9,181 nucleotides of DNA from Planctomycetaceae bacterium (lineage in GTDB: Bacteria; Planctomycetota; Planctomycetia; Pirellulales; Thermoguttaceae), in contig JAITQV010000465.1 of the NCBI GenBank assembly GCA_031288765.1, positions 1-9,181 of the forward strand, read 5' to 3'. Each line of letters begins with the position of its first letter. The first letter of the stretch is position 1. The notes under the pieces were generated by a model, which was not told where the DNA came from, made no database searches, and saw only the letters and a list, made by a program, of their open reading frames with translations. The position numbers and the translations under genes are program-made. Below are positions 4,929 to 9,181 of this stretch, piece after piece.

Positions 4929-6881
4929 TCAAGGATTTTTTGTTCCGTAACTTCGCGGATTCTTTTTATAATAAAAATATCCGTCTTCGGCTCCAATCAA
5001 TATGTCGGGAATATTGTTGTTATCGAAATCCACAACGGTTGGACTGGTACTGTGACCGCTAATATTGCGGCGATCAATCTGCCCTCTATTTTTGAATGTC
5101 CCTATCCCGTTTTCGTACTTTATTTGTTGGAACATATCGGCGTTGGATGAATTAACGAAAAAATCAACCGCTCCATCACCGTCATAATCTGTGAAACAAA
5201 TTTTCCGGCGTCCGCTTCCTCCTGATTTTTTAGCGTTCAATTGGATTGCTTTACCGTTTTCGTCAACAAAAATTCGTTTCGGCGAAAGAAGAACCGGTTT
5301 GTCATCAACCTTTTTTCGTTCAAAAAAAGCAAGAAAACCTTCGTGGTCAAGCATTAGCAAATCCATAAATCCGTCTTTGTTCAAATCAAACATGACCGGA
5401 GTTGTCCGCCATTGGGTCAATAAACCTTTACCTTCGGGACGCAGCCAACCGTAAGCCAATCGTGGTTGTTCGCCTTCCCATTCAACTTCAACCGGTTGCG
5501 GGGCGGCAAGTTTGGGAGATTTTTTCGTGCCAATATTTTTGAACCAAATCACTTTACCCCAAATTGAATTTACCATAATATCCGGCAAATCATCGCCGTC
5601 CCAATCGGCAATTGTCAGAGTTGTGTAACCCCATTTCGATTCGATGGGACCTTGAATCGAACCATTCGGTCCTGCCATGATACGAAAAATCTTACCGTCT
5701 GCTTCAAGTCTTTTCGGAACATTCCACTTTGGCGGATCAACTCCGCTTCCGCTTAAATTTTCAATAAATTCGATGTAACCGGAAGCGTTTCCGCAAATCA
5801 AATCATCGTCGCCGTCGTTATCCCAATCGAAGGCGCAAGGTGTTACAAGAGCGCCGCATTTTAATTCGTCTGCCTCTTGTTTGAAGTATTTCGGTTCCAA
5901 AAATACAGGTCGATTATCCTTGAATTTTCCGGTGTTTTCGATGAATGCGATTCGTCCGTCTTCATCACCGCAAATCAAATCAAAATCGCCGTCGTTGTCC
6001 CAATCAAAAGCAACCGGCGTAATCATTCCCATATCCATTACGAGCGGCGATTCATTTTGTAACGTCAATTTAACACCTTTTTTGTATTTTGGTTCGGTTC
6101 GTGTTCCGATATTTTCAAAATAGGTAAAACTATCCCTAAATTCGCCGCACAAAATATCAAGATCGCCGTCACCGTTCCAATCAAGCATATTCGGACAGGG
6201 CCAACCATACGTTTCGAGATTCTTTCCTTCCGTATCTTTCAACAGAAACGGTGTTGCGTAAATCGGCTGTTCATTGCTTCCGGTATTTTCTGCAACGTAA
6301 AGATAACCGTGCGTCTGATTGTTTTTCCAATTTCCGTGTTCATCGTAAGCGTTATCCCAACCGTAATCAGTCCAATCGTCGATACCGATTAAGAGATCAA
6401 GTTTTCCATCGCCGTCGTAATCGACATATTTCCACATATTACCGCGAATTTTTTTCGGATGAACATTTTCCGGCAACGGGAGTTTCACGGGTTTTTCCGT
6501 ACCGGTTTTTGCGAAATCGGGATATTCGTTTGCCGGAGTGAGTACGTGCGGTTGCCCATTAACGTAACTAACCTGAACATTAATTTTCCCGCTGCTGATT
6601 CGCCGTGCTTTTTTGAACACCGGCATTTTATCGGGCGTGCCGGGATGTTCAAAAACATAAGTTCCGTTGTAGGGTTTACACTCACAAGAAACTACTAAAT
6701 CGGTGAAACCATCGTTGTTGACATCTATTGGAACGGGCCACGCCCAAAGTCCGACGCCGAGATCAACGACTAATCCGGGATTATTATATTTGAGCCGTTC
6801 CAACTGCGGTTCGGAATTCTGAGCCGCAAGCGATAATGTACCAAAAACAAACAATACTGCACACAAAAAAATCATTCTCAT
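4929..6881 (-). CDS. Secreted FG-GAP/VCBS beta-propeller protein with nine calcium-type loops
   Basis: This 650-residue protein is an exported repeat beta-propeller. A signal peptide (MRMIFLCAVLFVFGTLSLAAQ, cleavage after LAA near 20) leads into nine loops of the form D-x-(D/N)-x-D-G-x-x-D followed by hydrophobic strands. They sit near residues 53, 154, 234, 293, 352, 426, 499, 565 and 618. The sixth (DWDGDDLPD) and the ninth (DFDNNNIPD) lack the usual glycine. Such loops bind calcium in FG-GAP/VCBS propellers and integrin-like domains. Strands reading YFENIG, FIENTG, FIENL and WFKNIG follow several loops. No catalytic domain is visible, so binding or scaffolding at the cell surface is the likeliest role. 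The frame is open upstream to 6965, but ATG at 6879-6881 has AAAGG 9 nt before it and begins the signal peptide. The sialidase-fold gene lies 111 nt upstream. Confidence 0.85.
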   Translation of the reverse strand: MRMIFLCAVLFVFGTLSLAAQNSEPQLERLKYNNPGLVVDLGVGLWAWPVPIDVNNDGFTDLVVSCECKPYNGTYVFEHPGTPDKMPVFKKARRISSGKINVQVSYVNGQPHVLTPANEYPDFAKTGTEKPVKLPLPENVHPKKIRGNMWKYVDYDGDGKLDLLIGIDDWTDYGWDNAYDEHGNWKNNQTHGYLYVAENTGSNEQPIYATPFLLKDTEGKNLETYGWPCPNMLDWNGDGDLDILCGEFRDSFTYFENIGTRTEPKYKKGVKLTLQNESPLVMDMGMITPVAFDWDNDGDFDLICGDEDGRIAFIENTGKFKDNRPVFLEPKYFKQEADELKCGALVTPCAFDWDNDGDDDLICGNASGYIEFIENLSGSGVDPPKWNVPKRLEADGKIFRIMAGPNGSIQGPIESKWGYTTLTIADWDGDDLPDIMVNSIWGKVIWFKNIGTKKSPKLAAPQPVEVEWEGEQPRLAYGWLRPEGKGLLTQWRTTPVMFDLNKDGFMDLLMLDHEGFLAFFERKKVDDKPVLLSPKRIFVDENGKAIQLNAKKSGGSGRRKICFTDYDGDGAVDFFVNSSNADMFQQIKYENGIGTFKNRGQIDRRNISGHSTSPTVVDFDNNNIPDILIGAEDGYFYYKKNPRSYGTKNP

Positions 6882-6890
6882 AGAATTTAC

Positions 6891-6895
6891 CTTTC
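6891..6895 (-). promoter_or_regulatory. Ribosome-binding site deciding the FG-GAP start
   Basis: AAAGG (within GAAAGGTAA) lies 9 nt before ATG at 6879-6881. It supports this start over the upstream in-frame codon at 6963-6965, which would bury the signal peptide behind 28 extra residues. Confidence 0.6.
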
Positions 6896-6950
6896 TAAAA
6901 AGTAATTGTTTACGTAAAACAAATAAGTTACCTGAAAATCCCAGCGTTTT

Positions 6951-6969
6951 CAAGTGTAATTGCACGACA
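6951..6969. promoter_or_regulatory. 19-nt motif shared with the sialidase-fold upstream region (copy 1)
   Basis: CAAGTGTAATTGCACGACA matches CAAGTGTAACTATACGACA at 8851-8869 at 16 of 19 positions, in the same orientation. This copy lies 69 nt before the FG-GAP start, in the short spacer after the sialidase-fold gene. A shared operator or promoter element is possible; the match was found by eye and its significance is untested. Confidence 0.3.
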
Positions 6970-6992
6970 GGCGAAAGTTATTTTATGACAAT

Positions 6993-8609
6993 TTATGCTT
7001 TAAAAAGTAGGATGCCGCCGGTAAATCCCCACTGCGGAAGTTTCACTTCTTCGCCTTTTTTGAGGGAACGTCCGTAAATATGGATACGGGATTTCGAGGT
7101 ATCGGAATAACCGCTTTCGGAATGAATCAATTTCCAATGATTATAAGCGACACGTCTTGTTGTGATCAGATAAATTGTTGTATCTTTTTTAGCATGAACA
7201 TTGATTTCTTCCAATGGTTTACCGCCTGCATTTTGGCAAGTAAATTTCCAACCTTGAAATTGTTCGGGAACATCAAGCCACACATAATTACGATTGGTGA
7301 ACGCTTTTTGATTGTTACCGAAAGTTCCGATTTCGGTGTAAGTTCCGTGAATCGTTAAGTCCGGCGTTTCGAATGTTTTGAAATCTTCCGCAGGACGTTG
7401 CGAAACCGGTTTCGGTTGACCAAGCCATGACGCATCATCTTTCGATGTTTTATTACGGAAATTTTCAATCCGGTGAAACGTCATATAATTGGCATCATGA
7501 GCATTATGGGAACCGTCCCAAGCGGTACGGCTGACAAAAACGATGTTGGTTTCACCTTCGAAGAGCCAATCAATGTATTGCCATGCGTGATTTTCCTGAT
7601 CGTGGTGCCGAAATAAAACCGTTTCGATATTCCAATGGATGAGGTCTTGCGATGAAATTAACACAAGATAGTTACGATAAGCAATCGGATCATTTTGTTT
7701 TGAGGTTAACGACCAATATCGTCCGCTTTTCGGATCGAAACGAATCGTGAATTTGACTTCGCCGCCTGGAAAGTTTATTTGGCTTGTTTTTCCTCGCGAG
7801 GTTAATCTTTTACCGTCTTCGGAACAATCGAGAATAATAGCTTTATCCAATCCCAATGGTTCGGCACGGAGAATATTCAAGATTTTCTTTTCCGGTGAAA
7901 GCACGGCGTTTCCTTCGAGAAAACCGTCGCCAACCCAATTATCCCGATCATAAAGAAAAGGTTCGGAAATTGTCCAACTATCAGCGTTTAGGAGGTCGGA
8001 ATCCACTGGGGCGGAAGTCATAAGGGCTTGAAATTGTGTACCGAAACGTTCGGGAAGTTTCAATGCCTCTTTTTCATTTGTTGCAAGAATTTTTTCCATT
8101 CCTCGCCAAATACGATCATTGTGAATGACAACGGGACACGGAGCCGTATGATAAATTCCGTCGGTTCGAATCAAACCGGTTTTGGAATCGACCGGATTTG
8201 TCCATGTTTTCCCGCCGTCCTGAGAACGCTGAATAGCAAAATGTGAAAATGCCGGAGAAACTTTGTAGGTTTGTTTAATGACACCGAGAAGATACAAATC
8301 TCCTTTATGAACAAACAGGTTTGCCCAATGAAACGGAAATTGTGCAGTTTTAGTCCATGTTGTTCCTTTGTCTTTTGAAACAAAAACGAAGGCTAGATTA
8401 CCTAAGGAAGGATTTTTGCCGAACCAGTCATGGGAAGCGACATAAGTTCCGTCCGGTAAAATCGCAATACTTGGTGAACCGATATAAGTTGTTGCAAAAT
8501 CGGGACTTTTGCTGATAATCACTCCCGGCGGAAGGCTTTCATCTGCCCCAACAATAACCGAAATACTAAACGCAATAAAAATAAATAAAATAAAAATAAT
8601 GTTTTTCAT
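6993..8609 (-). CDS. Secreted sialidase-fold (Asp-box/BNR repeat) protein
   Basis: This 538-residue protein begins with a signal peptide (MKNIIFILFIFIAFSISVIVGA, cleavage near 22). Residues about 28-390 look like a six-bladed sialidase-type propeller. Asp-boxes S-x-D-x-G-x-T-W are at 78-85 and 129-136, with a degenerate SQDLIHW at 320-326. GSPSIAILPDGTYVA (44-58) is the usual first-blade motif of this superfamily. The FRIP motif of true sialidases is absent, and I cannot assign an arginine triad, so sialidase activity is not claimed. The C-terminal part, about 410-538, is a beta-rich module (VWLDVPEQ, GWKFTCQNAGG, TTIYLITTR), perhaps carbohydrate-binding. Cleavage or binding of an extracellular glycan is the most likely role. 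ATG at 8607-8609 has no Shine-Dalgarno. The FG-GAP gene follows after 111 nt with no visible terminator, so co-transcription is possible. Confidence 0.8.
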   Translation of the reverse strand: MKNIIFILFIFIAFSISVIVGADESLPPGVIISKSPDFATTYIGSPSIAILPDGTYVASHDWFGKNPSLGNLAFVFVSKDKGTTWTKTAQFPFHWANLFVHKGDLYLLGVIKQTYKVSPAFSHFAIQRSQDGGKTWTNPVDSKTGLIRTDGIYHTAPCPVVIHNDRIWRGMEKILATNEKEALKLPERFGTQFQALMTSAPVDSDLLNADSWTISEPFLYDRDNWVGDGFLEGNAVLSPEKKILNILRAEPLGLDKAIILDCSEDGKRLTSRGKTSQINFPGGEVKFTIRFDPKSGRYWSLTSKQNDPIAYRNYLVLISSQDLIHWNIETVLFRHHDQENHAWQYIDWLFEGETNIVFVSRTAWDGSHNAHDANYMTFHRIENFRNKTSKDDASWLGQPKPVSQRPAEDFKTFETPDLTIHGTYTEIGTFGNNQKAFTNRNYVWLDVPEQFQGWKFTCQNAGGKPLEEINVHAKKDTTIYLITTRRVAYNHWKLIHSESGYSDTSKSRIHIYGRSLKKGEEVKLPQWGFTGGILLFKA

Positions 8610-8700
8610 TGTAACAAAATTAAATTAAGGGTGGAAAAACTTTTTTTCAAAAAAAAGGAAGCATTGTTCTCCAACCTGAAAACAAAATATACCTGTAATG

Positions 8701-8706
8701 ATTATA
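8701..8706 (-). promoter_or_regulatory. Candidate -10 box (TATAAT) for the sialidase-fold gene
   Basis: An exact TATAAT on the minus strand lies about 90 nt before the ATG. The hexamer 17 nt upstream (ATACGT) does not resemble TTGACA. In such AT-rich sequence an exact -10 match is not rare, so this is a candidate only. Confidence 0.25.
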
Positions 8707-8850
8707 CATATTTTGTACTTATTACGTATGAAATTCTTTTTTACTGTGGAAAATAAGGTCGCTTACCTAATTTTTAATTTTGTCAGCACCGTAAACCTAA
8801 TGTTATCGGTAACTGTATGATTCTGATTTTATTTTATGCTGCCTTTTCAT

Positions 8851-8869
8851 CAAGTGTAACTATACGACA
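8851..8869. promoter_or_regulatory. 19-nt motif shared with the FG-GAP upstream region (copy 2)
   Basis: CAAGTGTAACTATACGACA differs from the copy at 6951-6969 at three positions. It lies 241 nt before the sialidase-fold start. If it is a real regulatory site it would link expression of the two adjacent secreted proteins. Confidence 0.3.
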
Positions 8870-8937
8870 AATAGAAATAATCTTGCGACAATAGTTTCTT
8901 TTTTACAATTCACTCAATAAGAAGGCATCATATAACA

Positions 8938-8958
8938 ACCCACCGCAACGCGGTGGGT
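8938..8958 (-). terminator. Intrinsic terminator of the DUF1559 gene
   Basis: ACCCACCGC (8938-8946) and GCGGTGGGT (8950-8958) form a perfect GC-rich 9-bp stem with a 3-nt loop. It lies 22 nt past the DUF1559 stop on the minus strand and is followed by TGTTATATG, a short T-rich tail. It is the strongest terminator in the window and separates the DUF1559 gene from the sialidase-fold gene. Confidence 0.7.
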
Positions 8959-8961
8959 AAC

Positions 8962-8985
8962 AATTGAATTATGAATTGAATTATG
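8962..8985. repeat. 12-bp exact tandem duplication at the DUF1559 stop
   Basis: AATTGAATTATG occurs at 8962-8973 and again at 8974-8985. The right copy contains the stop codon of the DUF1559 gene (8981-8983), and the left copy repeats that stop in the same frame 12 nt further on. It is probably a replication-slippage duplication with no effect on the protein. Confidence 0.8.
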
Positions 8986-9181
8986 GTAACGACGTACTTT
9001 CACTGCCGCAACGAGTTCCCATAGAACCCCAAATACCATAAGCGGAAGGACCCATGTATTCTACAACGGGCGTGGAGCCGGTTGAACCGTCCACCCATTT
9101 GTCAAGATTTTTTGTTTCAATTGTTTCCGAAACAAACCGAGTAGAACCGTCTGCCAAAGTGACATTCACACCGCCGGGATG
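8981..9181 (-). CDS. DUF1559 prepilin-like protein, C-terminal fragment (5' end beyond the window)
   Basis: The frame runs open to the right edge, giving the last 66 residues of a larger protein. The first visible residues are HPGGVN, followed by VTLADGSTRFVSETI. This is the H-x(9)-D-G signature (H1 to D11-G12) that closes DUF1559 proteins. The tail keeps the family's usual ending, here SAYGIWGSMGTRCGSES. Complete members have a type IV prepilin-like N-terminal methylation segment and a beta-rich body of roughly 300 residues; none of that is visible here. They are exported and probably surface or pseudopilus components, with dozens to hundreds of copies in planctomycete genomes. The terminator 22 nt downstream suggests an independent unit or the last gene of an operon to the right. 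Function of the family is not established. Confidence 0.9.
   Translation of the reverse strand, partial: HPGGVNVTLADGSTRFVSETIETKNLDKWVDGSTGSTPVVEYMGPSAYGIWGSMGTRCGSESTSLP

Larger units (their letters stand above)
8610..8937. other. Non-coding region upstream of the sialidase-fold gene
   Basis: This very AT-rich stretch of about 330 nt contains no supported gene. On the minus strand it has a TATAAT at 8701-8706, about 90 nt before the sialidase-fold ATG, but I see no good -35 box at 16-18 nt from it. An AAAAATnAGGTAA-like site lies at 8763-8776, and a 19-nt motif shared with the FG-GAP upstream region lies at 8851-8869. Its right end borders the DUF1559 terminator, so the sialidase-fold gene probably has its own promoter here. 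Confidence 0.5.

Overview
The window looks like a chromosomal segment of a moderately AT-rich member of the Planctomycetota, probably an uncultured or host- or sediment-associated one. The strongest marker is the truncated gene at the right edge. Its last 66 residues carry the H-P-G-G-V-N...A-D-G signature and the YGIWGSMGTR tail of DUF1559 (prepilin-like, 'H-X9-DG') proteins, a family hugely expanded in planctomycetes. A secreted toroid/DUF4159 protein, an FG-GAP/VCBS propeller and a sialidase-fold protein fit the same assignment. No rRNA, tRNA, transposase, integrase or CRISPR array was seen.

Layout: all convincing genes lie on the minus strand, so transcription runs right to left. From the right edge: the 3' end of a DUF1559 gene (8981-9181) followed by a GC-rich hairpin terminator; a 370-nt spacer; a secreted sialidase-fold (Asp-box) protein (6993-8609); a 111-nt spacer; a secreted FG-GAP/VCBS beta-propeller protein with nine calcium-type loops (4929-6881); a 284-nt spacer rich in a repeated AGGTAA-containing motif and a 14-bp hairpin; an 812-aa secreted protein joining a terpene-cyclase-like alpha-toroid to two DUF4159 domains (2206-4644); a 778-nt non-coding region with repeats; and a secreted HExxH metallopeptidase (375-1427). 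The left edge is a 21-bp minisatellite.

How the genes fit together: all four complete genes begin with signal peptides, so their products act outside the cytoplasm. Sialidase-fold and FG-GAP proteins suggest binding or processing of extracellular glycans or surface proteins. The toroid/DUF4159 protein and the metallopeptidase have no assignable substrate. Spacers of 100-800 nt, each with its own hairpin or repeat, suggest mostly separate transcription units. The 111-nt gap between the sialidase-fold and FG-GAP genes, with no visible terminator, is the only candidate for co-transcription.

The most unusual content is non-coding. There are two unrelated tandem arrays with exactly 21-bp spacing (1-111 and about 1823-1933), both centred on small dyads and both open as heptapeptide repeats. 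Between them lies a 120-bp MITE/REP-like element with 21-bp imperfect terminal inverted repeats (1561-1680), followed by a 42-bp imperfect duplication. I see no clear new defence or biosynthetic system; the repeats and the toroid/DUF4159 architecture deserve the most attention.
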